From: Desulfobacteraceae bacterium | GTDB lineage: Bacteria; Desulfobacterota; Desulfobacteria; Desulfobacterales; Desulfosalsimonadaceae | Direction: 5' to 3' | Assembly: GCA_011389935.1 (NCBI GenBank) | Contig: JAABTJ010000002.1 | Span: 1-64,000 of the forward strand | Length of the DNA stretch: 64,000 bases | Shown here: one piece after another, positions 34,901 to 43,018 of the stretch | Layout: each line of letters starts with the position of its first letter | How positions within the stretch are numbered: the first letter of the stretch is position 1 | Position numbers and translations under genes: made by a program | The notes under the pieces: generated by a model | What the model was told of the DNA's origin: nothing | The model's database searches: none | Seen by the model: only the letters and a program-made list of their open reading frames with translations

Positions 34901-36931
34901 GCGGTCATGGCCGAAGCCGTAGTCCCCTTGCCGGTAAATTAAAAATCCTTCCTGCATGAGTCCCTCCATGACGCGAAGGACATCGCCGATGGGTATTCCG
35001 GCGGCTGCAGCCAGGGTTTCGGCGTCGAACCGGTTGCCGATGCAGGCGGCGGTTCCGAGCATTGCCAGGGCGTCGGGGGGGAGCTTCTCCAGCTTTCTGG
35101 TCATGAAGTCGACCACATTGTCGGTGACCTGGAGCCCGGTTATGGCGTCGACGTCAAACTGCCAGGACCCGGAAGAATCCATTTCCAGGTACTTTTCCTC
35201 ATAGAGGGTCCGGATGAACTGGTTGACAAAAAAAGGGTTTCCCAAAGTCTTGTTGTGGATGACGGCTGCCAGGGGGGCGCAAATGTCCTGGCGGCAGTGA
35301 AGCAGGGCGGCAAGGAGGCGCCCCACCTCGTTTGCGTCCAACGGGGAGAGGGTAATGTTTCGGAAGGAGACGCCCGATGCGGTGAGGGCGGAAATGGTTT
35401 TCCGGAGCAGGGGGTTTGTTTCCGTTTTGCCGTCCCGCCATGCTCCGAGCAGCAGGAAATAGTGAAGGTCGTCGTCGCCGGCCAGTTTTTCGATCAGGTC
35501 GAGGCTGGCCGGGTCCGCTTTCTGGAGGTCGTCCAGAAACAGGACCACGGGGTGTTTCGGGCCTGAAAAAGCGTTGATGAATCGCTTGAGCGCGTCGTTG
35601 AACAGGTTTTTCGCCTCTTCGGCCCCCAGCTCCGGAAGCGCCGGCTGCACCCCCATAACGGTTTCCATCCGGGGGATCATGTCCGTAATGATTTTGCCGG
35701 AGGCGCCCATGGCCGCGCCGATCTTTTCTTTCCAAAGCGCGATCTCCTTTGCGCTTTGGGCCAGGATCTGCTCCGCAAGGCTTCCGAACGCCTGGATGAT
35801 TGCGCTGTAGGGCACCTGGCGGCCGATCTGCCCGTATTTACCGGCAAGAAAAAAGCCCTGGCGGGTGATGACGGTTTTCTCAAATTCGCTGGCCAGGGCG
35901 GACTTGCCGATGCCCGCTTCCCCGGAGATGAAAATGACCGCTGTTTTGCCGGAGGCGGACATCTGTGCAAAGGCGTCGGCCAGTTCCCCGGTTTCGCGGC
36001 GCCTGCCCACCAGTATGCGGGGCACGTGAAACGTCAGGCAGATATCCTGCTCCCCGAGGGGGAACGGGATGTTTTCCTCCCCGCGCTGCATGCGCTCCCG
36101 GCATTTCCCAAGGTCGGACACAAGGCCGAACCCGGTCTGGTAGCGGTCCTCCGGGTTTTTTGCCAAAAGCTTGCGGATAATGGCTGCAAAGCACGGCGGG
36201 ATTTCAGGGGAAACGTCTTCGATGGGACCGGGCGGCCGTGCGATATGGGAATAGACGATATCCATGGGGTCGGAATCGGAAAAGGGCGGCCTGCCCGTGG
36301 CCATTTCATAGAGGACCACGCCCAGGGAATACAGGTCGGTCCGGTAATCGATATCCCGGTTGATGCGCCCGGTCTGTTCCGGCGATATGTAGGGGAGGGC
36401 GTTTGCAATGATCCACGGGTCGTAGATCCGCTTTGCCGATCCGGTCAGCTCGCCTGCGATGCCGAAGCCGGTGATCTTGAGGATGTCGGACAACGCATCG
36501 TAATAGACGTTGCCGGTGGTTATGCTCCGGTGGGAGAGGTTGTGTGCATGAATGTTTTCAATAATCCGGGCAATCCGGATGGCCATGTCCATGCAGGTGT
36601 CCGCGGAAAGCCGTGAGGGGAGCGCAGCGCGGGTGATCTCCTTTACCGGGCGCCCCGGGAGATCTTCTTCCGCTACGGCCAGCCGCACGCCCATGCCGTC
36701 GTCCGAAACGACCATGATGTCGAGAATCCTGGCGACGCCGTCAATATCCGCGTTTTGGATGAGGGCGTATTCATGCCGGAAGCGGGCAATTTCAGGGGAG
36801 GGGGGGTCGGAAACCTTCAGCAGCTTGATAATGGCGGTCTCCGTCGATGCGGCAATGCGGGCCCGGAAAATCAGGTGATCCGGCGTTTCATCGAGATGCT
36901 CCAGTATATCGTAGCCCGGAAAGTTCATCAT
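31958..36931 (-). CDS. 1657-residue pseudokinase/AAA ATPase/GAF/GGDEF regulator
   Basis: A giant cytosolic signalling protein. Residues 5-280 have a Ser/Thr kinase fold, but the catalytic loop reads SHRSITTGN instead of HRDxKxxN and DFG reads GFG, so it is probably inactive; the Lys in AIIKLLK remains. Residues 310-600 are a predictor-type NTPase with ISGEAGIGKSALASEF. A long helical repeat region follows to about 1280, then a GAF domain near 1310-1460. A GGDEF domain ends it with YGGEEFVV (active form) and an RAAD inhibitory site five residues before it. Output is probably cyclic di-GMP synthesis. Confidence 0.92.
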   Translation of the reverse strand: MMNFPGYDILEHLDETPDHLIFRARIAASTETAIIKLLKVSDPPSPEIARFRHEYALIQNADIDGVARILDIMVVSDDGMGVRLAVAEEDLPGRPVKEITRAALPSRLSADTCMDMAIRIARIIENIHAHNLSHRSITTGNVYYDALSDILKITGFGIAGELTGSAKRIYDPWIIANALPYISPEQTGRINRDIDYRTDLYSLGVVLYEMATGRPPFSDSDPMDIVYSHIARPPGPIEDVSPEIPPCFAAIIRKLLAKNPEDRYQTGFGLVSDLGKCRERMQRGEENIPFPLGEQDICLTFHVPRILVGRRRETGELADAFAQMSASGKTAVIFISGEAGIGKSALASEFEKTVITRQGFFLAGKYGQIGRQVPYSAIIQAFGSLAEQILAQSAKEIALWKEKIGAAMGASGKIITDMIPRMETVMGVQPALPELGAEEAKNLFNDALKRFINAFSGPKHPVVLFLDDLQKADPASLDLIEKLAGDDDLHYFLLLGAWRDGKTETNPLLRKTISALTASGVSFRNITLSPLDANEVGRLLAALLHCRQDICAPLAAVIHNKTLGNPFFVNQFIRTLYEEKYLEMDSSGSWQFDVDAITGLQVTDNVVDFMTRKLEKLPPDALAMLGTAACIGNRFDAETLAAAAGIPIGDVLRVMEGLMQEGFLIYRQGDYGFGHDRIYEAAYFLLDPATRSDRHYRIGRRMLEKTPEEQLSNQIFYIADQLNLGRGGATDPDEARQLARLNLQAGIKAKDTAAFSAAVNYLDAGIEMLPEDAWTADYDLAYSLYSQQMECRYIDRDFDEAERLFNIITANAADSTDKVKAATLMIVQHTNKRSFGEALDLGVKALGLFDIRISADIGRLPVLLELIKARWRIGKTDIHEIPNMARTNHPRRIAENNLLLAMATPAYYVNRNLFAFIVLKVANELLQNGPSMHSEISVMGLAAILQNILGEYDRGFRMGEMALAMNRKSNNRSIAGQVHHSFAFFIQHWKRHARHDIEIYRKVYEQSLAAGNLIFAGHSVNAAADCRLLIGDPLDEILEESRKHEKLMDHVKDPFIAARFRENIQMARCLMGRTRDPLSLDGNGFNEKSYSELLHRETNIFGLCYSLLYKVILFYLHGRYEKALEAARDLDRHIDAPIGTLMVPAHYFYYSLALAAVAREKTGIKKQALLAKIRKHQRKMKRWAELCPDNFGHKHALVEAEMAAARASAKGGGDFCRTLQLYHEAVNGARQHAYVNEEALACERIAQFYLDMDACEEAGMYLKKAHQRYGDWKAHALQVSLESRHPRFFSLRPQDERTPKGAVDAGPDRTADGLLDIDTVMKMSRTISSEIVLDRLLEKIMALSITNAGAQKGFLILEADEKRVVAAGTDPDQNIRRIEKPVPLEDCGELSAGIVNYVFQSKEPVILADASAQGPFKNDAHVMKNACKSVLCMPILNKGSINGVLYMENNLSTSAFTQKRLEILNIIAGQAAISLENARLFEMATTDGLTRLFVHRYFHMLLEQELERSRRYVHPCSLLMIDIDDFKHFNDTYGHLLGDEVLKKIAATLLENTRAADITARYGGEEFVVILTETGANEAKAAAEKIREAIEKVMIRHDSHVLSITASIGSATFPDHTADKTELIRMADEALYLSKKTGKNRVSTWTEESIPAANESV

Positions 36932-37119
36932 AGAGTTTTGGCAGCCATTGTCGAATTTCAGTATCTGTTGTATTTCGCATTAACGGATGGGAATGTCAAT
37001 TTTTAAACAAGGCGGTATCCGCGTTTTGCCGGCCGCAAATGCCGGTTTGACACAGATCTGTTTTTACGGTAGTTTTTGAAGCATTCACACCAACATCCTA
37101 AGGACAAGGACGACTCATT

Positions 37120-39045
37120 ATGACAAGCGATATCTGCGGATGGACCGGGAAAATCCTTCGCGTCGACCTGGACGGCGGAGCGGTTACCGAGATGGATACC
37201 ATGCCCTATGCCCGGCGTTTCCTGGGGGGGCGCGGCATTGCGACGCGCATTTACTGGGACGAGGTGTCCCCGGAAATCAATGCGTTTGACCCTGAAAATC
37301 GCCTGATATTCATGAGCGGGACACTTGTTGCCACGGGGGCCCAGGGGGCGACCCGGATGAGCGTGGTGGGCAAATCCCCCATGGCAGTGCCGGAAGGGTT
37401 CTGCTACGGCAACCTCGGCGGATTCTTTCCCGGTTATCTTAAAAAGGCCGGGTATGATGGCATAATCGTTTCCGGGCGCGCGGACCGGCCGGTGTACATC
37501 ATCGTCAATGATAAAGACGTGCGGATCGAGCCGGCCGATGATCTGTGGGGGAAGGGGACCTATGCGGTAAAGGCCGCGCTTAAGGAAAAACACGGCAAAA
37601 CCGTCCGTTTTGTGGCAGCCGGCCCTGCCGGCGAAAACCGGTGCCGCAGCGCGGTCGTGATAACCGACCACGAGGGGAGCGCCACGGGCGGGTTCGGCGC
37701 GGTCATGGGGGCCAAAAACCTGAAGGCCATTGCCGTGGTCGGCACCGGAAGCCCGGCGGTTGCGTCCAGGGAAAAATTGACCGAGTTCAACAAGCACGTC
37801 ATCCACATGAGCAAACGGGGGACGCTGCGGATGCCCGTTTCCAAAAAGCAGATGGAATTTGTCAAGACCGCCTCGTGCTTCCAGTGCGCCATGGAGTGCG
37901 GCCGGGGGCTGTACCGCACGCCCGAGGGGAGAGAGGAGGTCCGCAAGTGCCAGGCCATGGTGATGTACATGCCATACGCCCAGCGGCACCCCGACCAGGG
38001 GATCGACGTCTCCCTGGATGTCACGGGGCTTTGCAATGATTACGGCCTCTGCACCATGGAGATCCAGAACCTGCTGCTGTGGCTGGAGGCGTGTTATTTT
38101 ACCGGCGTGCTCACGGACGAGCAGACCGGTTTGACATTCAAGGATATCGGTACGTACGGGTTCGCCGAGCAGCTGATTTCCATGATCGCCATGCGCCGGG
38201 GCTTCGGGGATATCCTGGCCGAGGGCATCCTGCGGGCAGGGGCCAGCCTGGGCAGGGAAGCCGAGGCCCGCTTCGGCGAGTTTACAAAGGCGGTCGGACT
38301 GGACGGCATGTACGCCCCCCGGGAATACACGCTGACGGCCCTGCTGTATGCGATGGAGCCCCGGCAGCCCATTGCGCAGCTCCATGACATCAGCCATTTG
38401 ATCGCACGGTGGCTCCTGCACCGCATCCGCCCGCACCTGTCGCCGACAACGGCTGAAGTCTTCCGAAAAGCGGCCGTGAAATTCTGGAAAAGCGAAAAGG
38501 CGTGGGACATGACCACTTTCGACGGGAAGGCCGAGGCCACGCGCCACGTCCAGGACCGGACGTATGTCAAGGACAGCCTGGGGCTTTGTGATTTCGGGTG
38601 GCCCATCATGGATTCCTTTCACACGGAGGATCACACCGGGGATCCGACCCTTGAAAACCGGTTGTTTTCCATCGTCACCGGAATCGACGTTGATGAGGCG
38701 GCGCTCAACAACCGGTACGGGGAAAGAATTTTCAACCTCCAGCGGGCCATCCAGCTTCGCGAGGGGTGGAATCCGTCCGAGGACGACGCCCCTGCGGCAT
38801 TCAATTTCGAGGAGCCGCTCCTGTTCGACATGCTCAACCCGGAGCTGATCGTTCCGGGGTCCACCGAGGAGCCGGTTTCCGTAAAGGGGAACACGCTGGA
38901 TCGCGGGGCGTTTGAAAAAATGCGCCGGGAATATTACCAGTTGCGCGGGTGGGATCCGGAAACCGGCCGGCCCAAACCCGGCCTTTTTGAGCGGCTGGAT
39001 ATGCCCGGAGTGGGGGAGGCGCTGGGAGCCAAGGGGCTGGTGTAG
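37120..39045 (+). CDS. aor: aldehyde ferredoxin oxidoreductase (tungsten type)
   Basis: A 641-residue enzyme of the AOR family, which oxidises aldehydes to acids with ferredoxin using a tungstopterin and one 4Fe-4S cluster. The N-terminal domain starts GWTGKILRVDL, with RFLGGRGIATRIYW and GAVMGAKNLKAIAV. The cluster motif is SCFQCAMECGRG near 265, with the fourth Cys in LGLCDFGWP near 490. AAGGACAAGGA precedes the ATG. A possible promoter TTGACA-17-TAGTTT lies at 37047-37075. In fatty-acid oxidisers it may reduce acids or detoxify aldehydes. Confidence 0.95.
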   Translation: MTSDICGWTGKILRVDLDGGAVTEMDTMPYARRFLGGRGIATRIYWDEVSPEINAFDPENRLIFMSGTLVATGAQGATRMSVVGKSPMAVPEGFCYGNLGGFFPGYLKKAGYDGIIVSGRADRPVYIIVNDKDVRIEPADDLWGKGTYAVKAALKEKHGKTVRFVAAGPAGENRCRSAVVITDHEGSATGGFGAVMGAKNLKAIAVVGTGSPAVASREKLTEFNKHVIHMSKRGTLRMPVSKKQMEFVKTASCFQCAMECGRGLYRTPEGREEVRKCQAMVMYMPYAQRHPDQGIDVSLDVTGLCNDYGLCTMEIQNLLLWLEACYFTGVLTDEQTGLTFKDIGTYGFAEQLISMIAMRRGFGDILAEGILRAGASLGREAEARFGEFTKAVGLDGMYAPREYTLTALLYAMEPRQPIAQLHDISHLIARWLLHRIRPHLSPTTAEVFRKAAVKFWKSEKAWDMTTFDGKAEATRHVQDRTYVKDSLGLCDFGWPIMDSFHTEDHTGDPTLENRLFSIVTGIDVDEAALNNRYGERIFNLQRAIQLREGWNPSEDDAPAAFNFEEPLLFDMLNPELIVPGSTEEPVSVKGNTLDRGAFEKMRREYYQLRGWDPETGRPKPGLFERLDMPGVGEALGAKGLV

Positions 39046-39136
39046 CCCCAAAGCAACAGACGGTATTCTAAATCCCCCACGGGCCGGGAATCCTGTCAGT
39101 CAATTTCTGCATTTCTCTGTGGGTAGGCCATTTTTT

Positions 39137-39961
39137 TTACAACCAGGTGATCTCCGGTTCGTTTCGGAGCGGCAGCCGGTGATATTTGAATTTCGGGTGG
39201 CCGACCATGAGCGCTCCGCAGCAGGTATGATTTTCCGGCAGCGCCAGTGCTTCCTGCATCGGCGGCCAGAACAGGGCCGCTGCGGTAAAATAGCCGGCCC
39301 AGCAGGCGCCCAGCTCAAAGCCGGTGGCCGCCAGTTCAAAATAGGCCAGGGCGATGGTGGCTGCTGTCTGGGCCGTTGGATCGCTTTTGTGCCCGTGGGC
39401 GATGACGAGGTGGGGCGCATCCCGGGTGATGGGGTCCATGCCGTATTCCCATCCCTGGACAATCCGCCCCATCTGCATGGCCTCCGCAAACGGGGACTTT
39501 TCGTCAATCAGCTGGCGCATCCAGTCGATGACATGCCCCGAAAGGCGTTTGACATCTTTTTTCTCCTGGACGATCTTCCACTTCACGGGCTGGGTGTTGC
39601 GCCCCGACGGCGCGTATCTCGCGATCTCAACGAGACGAACCAGGGTTTCCTGGTCAACCGGTTTTTCCTTGTAAACCCTCGTGGAACGACGATTCCGCAG
39701 AAAATGCTCGGTCTGCTCCGCCCCCAGAAGCCATTCTTTCCGGACAGGGGGGCAGTCGGCCGCCCCCATGCTTTCATGGTTCATGGCCCCGTGTGGGCAT
39801 ACGGCGACGCAGTGGCCGCACCGGATGCAGCTCTGCTCCCCATCTTCGATCATTTCCGGGTAATCGGTTTCAGATGGAAGAACAATGATCTTTGCCGGGC
39901 AAACCGCGGCGCAGATGCCGTCACGCTTGCATTTTTCCTTGTCGACATGCAGCAACGTCAT
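39137..39961 (-). CDS. ferredoxin-nitroreductase fusion oxidoreductase
   Basis: A 274-residue two-domain protein. Residues 1-80 form a bacterial 2x4Fe-4S ferredoxin with CKRDGICAAVCPAKI and CIRCGHCVAVCPHGAM. Residues 95-274 form a flavin nitroreductase domain with RRSTRVYKEKPV, ARYAPSGRNTQPVKW and ELGACWAGYF. Such fusions pass ferredoxin electrons to FMN and may reduce nitro, quinone or enoate substrates. ATG 39961, preceded by GAGAGG, is chosen over a frame running into the repeat. It converges on aor. Confidence 0.93.
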   Translation of the reverse strand: MTLLHVDKEKCKRDGICAAVCPAKIIVLPSETDYPEMIEDGEQSCIRCGHCVAVCPHGAMNHESMGAADCPPVRKEWLLGAEQTEHFLRNRRSTRVYKEKPVDQETLVRLVEIARYAPSGRNTQPVKWKIVQEKKDVKRLSGHVIDWMRQLIDEKSPFAEAMQMGRIVQGWEYGMDPITRDAPHLVIAHGHKSDPTAQTAATIALAYFELAATGFELGACWAGYFTAAALFWPPMQEALALPENHTCCGALMVGHPKFKYHRLPLRNEPEITWL

Positions 39962-39999
39962 GTGGGAACCTCTCTTTGTTATTGCGTTATTATAAAGAT

Positions 40000-40155
40000 T
40001 GACGGCTTCGTAAAAAGTCCAATATCTGCGTTGCGCACAATTTTTGAAGAATCTCACGTACGGCGAAGTACGATCAATTCTTCAAAAATTGCACGCGCCT
40101 TGATCTTGAACATTTTACAAAACCGTCTGAAAATCGACTTTTACGAGTCCATCAA
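40000..40155. repeat. dispersed nested palindromic repeat, copy A
   Basis: A 156-bp element starting tgacggcttcgtaaaaagtcc. It has an inner stem caatttttgaagaat/attcttcaaaaattg, an inner loop hairpin CGTAC...GTACG, and outer arms ending in two successive right-arm copies (cattttacaaaaccgtc and cgacttttacgagtccatcaa). A second copy lies at 56131-56285. It lies in the 256-bp gap between the nitroreductase and MFS genes. Confidence 0.9.
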
Positions 40156-40217
40156 GATTTAGGGGGGCACATTCCTCCATGAAGCTTGCCTGCCGGGGTT
40201 TTTCGACAGCCAGGAAA

Positions 40218-41492
40218 TCACCCCTCCTGCTTTTTGTCCGGCCTTCGCCCGCTGTCCCCCGATCTGCCGGCCAGGAAAAAGCTTGCGATGGCAGCGAGAT
40301 ACGCTGCAGCAAAAAAATACAGGGTAAAACGATAATTACCAAGATAATCGTATGCAAGCCCGTTGACATACGTGCCCGTGGCCCCGCCCAGGGAGTAGGC
40401 AATCCAGATGACCCCCAAAAGAACCCCAAAGGACATAAGCCCCCAGAACCGCCCCACGGCAAGGGGCATGAGAACGACAATGCCGCCCATTGAAAACCCG
40501 AAGACCATCGTGTAGATCCACGTGGCAGAAGGAATATCCATATGGCGCAGCAGCATCACCGCAACGGCCTGGAGCCCGAAGCAAAGCAGGACAACATGCG
40601 TAAACGGCCATGCATCCGACAGCCTGCCGAAGCAGAGTTTGCCCAGGCCGCCGAGCCCGGCTGTCAAACCGAGTGCGGCGGCGGCCGTTGGCTGGGCTAC
40701 CCCCTGGATATCCATGAGCATGGGCACTTGGTGCTGCAGCAGCCCCATCTGGGCGAACGAGGCAAGGAAAAAGGATGCAAAGATATACCAGAAGGCGCTG
40801 CTGCGAAAGGCTTGTGCGGCCGGTACGCCTGTCGGCACCCCGGCGCCGGCCGGTTGCGGACCGGAGGGGTTGCCCTGCTCCGGCGCCGTGCCGTCGGGGA
40901 GCAGCCCCATTTCCCCGGGTCGGTCTTTTATCACAAAATAGACCATCGGCAGGGCGATCAGCCAGACCATCGTGCCGATGACGACAAACGATGTTTTCCA
41001 GCCGAAAGTAAGCGTGATGACTCCCACCACGGGGGCCAGTACCAGCCCCCCCGCGGAAATTCCCACCATGGCGATCCCGGTTGCCGTTCCCCGCAGGCGG
41101 GAAAACCAGTTGGCCACGAGGTTGCTCACCGAAATGACCCCGATGCCGGAAACCATGACGGCAAGAAAGGCGTACGCCAGGTAAAAATACCAGAGGGAAA
41201 ACGTCAAGCTCACCAGCATGAAGCAGGCCCCCGCGCCTGCGGCGCATGTCATCATGACGTTTTTCGGGCCGAAGCGCCCGATGAGCCTGCCGATGACCGG
41301 CGCCATAAGCCCGCTGACGATCAGATAAATGGACATGGTCAGGGATATGGCCCCGCGGCTCCAGCCGAAGTCATCTTCCACGGGTTTGATAAAGATGCTG
41401 AAGGAATAGAAGCCGGAGCCGGAGAAAAGCATGCAAAGCAGAAAGCAGGCAGCAACGATAACCCATCCGTAAAAAATCTTTCCCCGGCCCAT
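40218..41492 (-). CDS. major facilitator superfamily carboxylate transporter
   Basis: A 424-residue transporter with about twelve membrane helices, resembling the oxalate:formate antiporter/monocarboxylate porter branch. N-terminal features are GWVIVAACFLLCML and FSIFIKPVEDDFGWSRGAIS. A loop of about 45 residues between helices 6 and 7 carries KDRPGEMGLLPDG. ATG 41492 with AAAGGA is chosen, 16 bp after the acyl-CoA dehydrogenase stop, so it is cotranscribed. It likely imports the acid that the adjoining enzymes degrade. Confidence 0.9.
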   Translation of the reverse strand: MGRGKIFYGWVIVAACFLLCMLFSGSGFYSFSIFIKPVEDDFGWSRGAISLTMSIYLIVSGLMAPVIGRLIGRFGPKNVMMTCAAGAGACFMLVSLTFSLWYFYLAYAFLAVMVSGIGVISVSNLVANWFSRLRGTATGIAMVGISAGGLVLAPVVGVITLTFGWKTSFVVIGTMVWLIALPMVYFVIKDRPGEMGLLPDGTAPEQGNPSGPQPAGAGVPTGVPAAQAFRSSAFWYIFASFFLASFAQMGLLQHQVPMLMDIQGVAQPTAAAALGLTAGLGGLGKLCFGRLSDAWPFTHVVLLCFGLQAVAVMLLRHMDIPSATWIYTMVFGFSMGGIVVLMPLAVGRFWGLMSFGVLLGVIWIAYSLGGATGTYVNGLAYDYLGNYRFTLYFFAAAYLAAIASFFLAGRSGDSGRRPDKKQEG

Positions 41493-41508
41493 GCCCCTGT
41501 ATCCTTTT

Positions 41509-42714
41509 TTACCGCACGACCTTGTTTTCATAGGTTTTCAGGATCTGCCGGGCCAGAGAGACCTTGTGCACCTCGTCCGCGCCGTCGTATATCCGGGCGG
41601 CCCGCTCATGCCGGAAGAGAAAAGCGATGATGGTGTCGTCGGTCATTCCGAGCCCGCCGTGGACCTGGAGCGCCTTGTCGATGACCCGCTGCATGGTGTT
41701 TGCCGCCACGAATTTGATCATGGAGATGTCCTTCCGGGCTTCCTTGGCGCCGTAATTGTCGATCTTCCATGCGGCATGCAGCACCATGAGGCGCGCGGCC
41801 TGGATTTCAGCGGCGCATTCGGCGATCCATGACTGGATGATCTGCCGGGAGGCCAGCTTCCGGTCCGGCGCGATGGTCCGGTCCCGGGCATAGGCGCACA
41901 TAAGGTCGAATACCCGGTTGCAGATCCCGATCCAGCGCATGCAGTGGTGGATGCGCCCCGGGCCCAGGCGTTCCTGGGCGATGATGAAGCCGTGCCCCTC
42001 GGGCCCCAGCAGGTTTTTTTGCGGTACGCGGCAGTTCTGGTAGAGGATTTCTGCGTGGCTGAAATACCCGGACCCGGTGTGCCCCATCACCGGGATGTTG
42101 CGGACCAGGTTGAAGCCCGGCGTGTCCGTGGGGACGATGATCATGCTGGCCTGCATGTACGGGGGGGCTTCCGGGTTTGTTACGGCCATGACAATGGCGA
42201 ATGCGGAGCCGTCCGCTGCGGTGGTGTACCACTTGTGGCCGTTGATGATGTAGTCGTCGCCGTCTTTTACGGCCGTGGTTTCCAGCATGACCGGGTTGGA
42301 GCCCGGCATGTCGACTTCGGTCATGGAAAAGCAACTGCGGATCCTGCCTTCCACCAGCGGGAGCAGGAATTTTTCCCGTTGCGCTTCGGTGGCGTACTTG
42401 TGCAGGATCTCAATGTTCCCCGCGTCCGGCGCCATGCAACCGAAGGTGTACAGGCCCAGGGGGCTTCTCCCGAGTGCCTCGAATATCAGCGCGCTTTCCA
42501 CCAGGCTCAGCCCCATGCCGCCGAATTCCCTTGGGTGCAGGGGCGCCCACAGCTCCATCTTGCGAACCATTTCCCGCTTTTTCTCCAGTTCCGGGAGCAG
42601 CGTCTCCTCTTTGCCGGCGAGAAAGTCTTTTTCCAGGGGGATCAATTCCTTTTCGAGAAATTCATCGATCATGGATAAAATGGTCTGCATTTTTTCTGAA
42701 ATGGTGAAGTCCAC
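41509..42714 (-). CDS. acyl-CoA dehydrogenase (ACAD10/11-like)
   Basis: A 401-residue flavoenzyme that introduces a trans-2 double bond into acyl-CoA and reduces Etf. Motifs are CFSMTEVDMPGSNP and KWYTTAADGS at the FAD site, LQVHGGLGMTDDT near 345, and RIYDGADEVHKVSLAR near 375. That last motif uses Asp where short-chain enzymes have Glu, as in the ACAD10/11 group, which often takes branched or unusual acyl-CoAs. It is the first gene of the minus-strand arm, divergent from etfBA. Confidence 0.94.
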   Translation of the reverse strand: MDFTISEKMQTILSMIDEFLEKELIPLEKDFLAGKEETLLPELEKKREMVRKMELWAPLHPREFGGMGLSLVESALIFEALGRSPLGLYTFGCMAPDAGNIEILHKYATEAQREKFLLPLVEGRIRSCFSMTEVDMPGSNPVMLETTAVKDGDDYIINGHKWYTTAADGSAFAIVMAVTNPEAPPYMQASMIIVPTDTPGFNLVRNIPVMGHTGSGYFSHAEILYQNCRVPQKNLLGPEGHGFIIAQERLGPGRIHHCMRWIGICNRVFDLMCAYARDRTIAPDRKLASRQIIQSWIAECAAEIQAARLMVLHAAWKIDNYGAKEARKDISMIKFVAANTMQRVIDKALQVHGGLGMTDDTIIAFLFRHERAARIYDGADEVHKVSLARQILKTYENKVVR

Positions 42715-42831
42715 GGTAGCTCCTTTTTCATATCGGGTTGCGGTTTGCCGGGGGCGGCCTTCCCGCCGGGCGTTTGTTTGTCCTCGCCGTTTCGGTGGTT
42801 GATGACGGGGCGAATGGTTTCTGTCTTGTCC

Positions 42832-42921
42832 TTATTACCGGGGTTTGACCGTACAAGTCAATAAAAAATCGAACGCTCGTTCTTTTTTTTGTTGACACAG
42901 ACGGCCTGCCGTCCTTACTAT
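42832..42921. promoter_or_regulatory. divergent promoters with a shared palindromic operator
   Basis: Minus strand: TTGACT (42861-42856), 18 bp, TAATAA (42837-42832), facing the acyl-CoA dehydrogenase. Plus strand: TTGACA (42892-42897), 18 bp, TACTAT (42916-42921), facing etfB. Between the two -35 boxes lies GAACGCTCGTTC (42871-42882), palindromic except for its central two bases, in a position to control both arms. TetR-family proteins bind such sites, but none is encoded adjacent. Confidence 0.65.
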
Positions 42922-43018
42922 GAAAGATAATATGCTCGACGCAATCCGCCAGTGACAGATTGCCATCCGATGGATATTGCCAGGCAGCCCGATACATTCA
43001 TACAATTTTGCATTGGCC

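Noticed and set aside
33077-34942. Plus-strand frame of 621 codons inside the giant regulator gene
   Set aside because: It is the antisense of the helical repeat region; no motifs or start signals support it.
37003-39051. Very long minus-strand open frame of 682 codons opposite the aldehyde ferredoxin oxidoreductase
   Set aside because: It is the antisense shadow of a GC-rich, well-matched AOR gene; its product is Gly/Pro/His/Arg-rich with no recognisable domain and no ribosome binding site.
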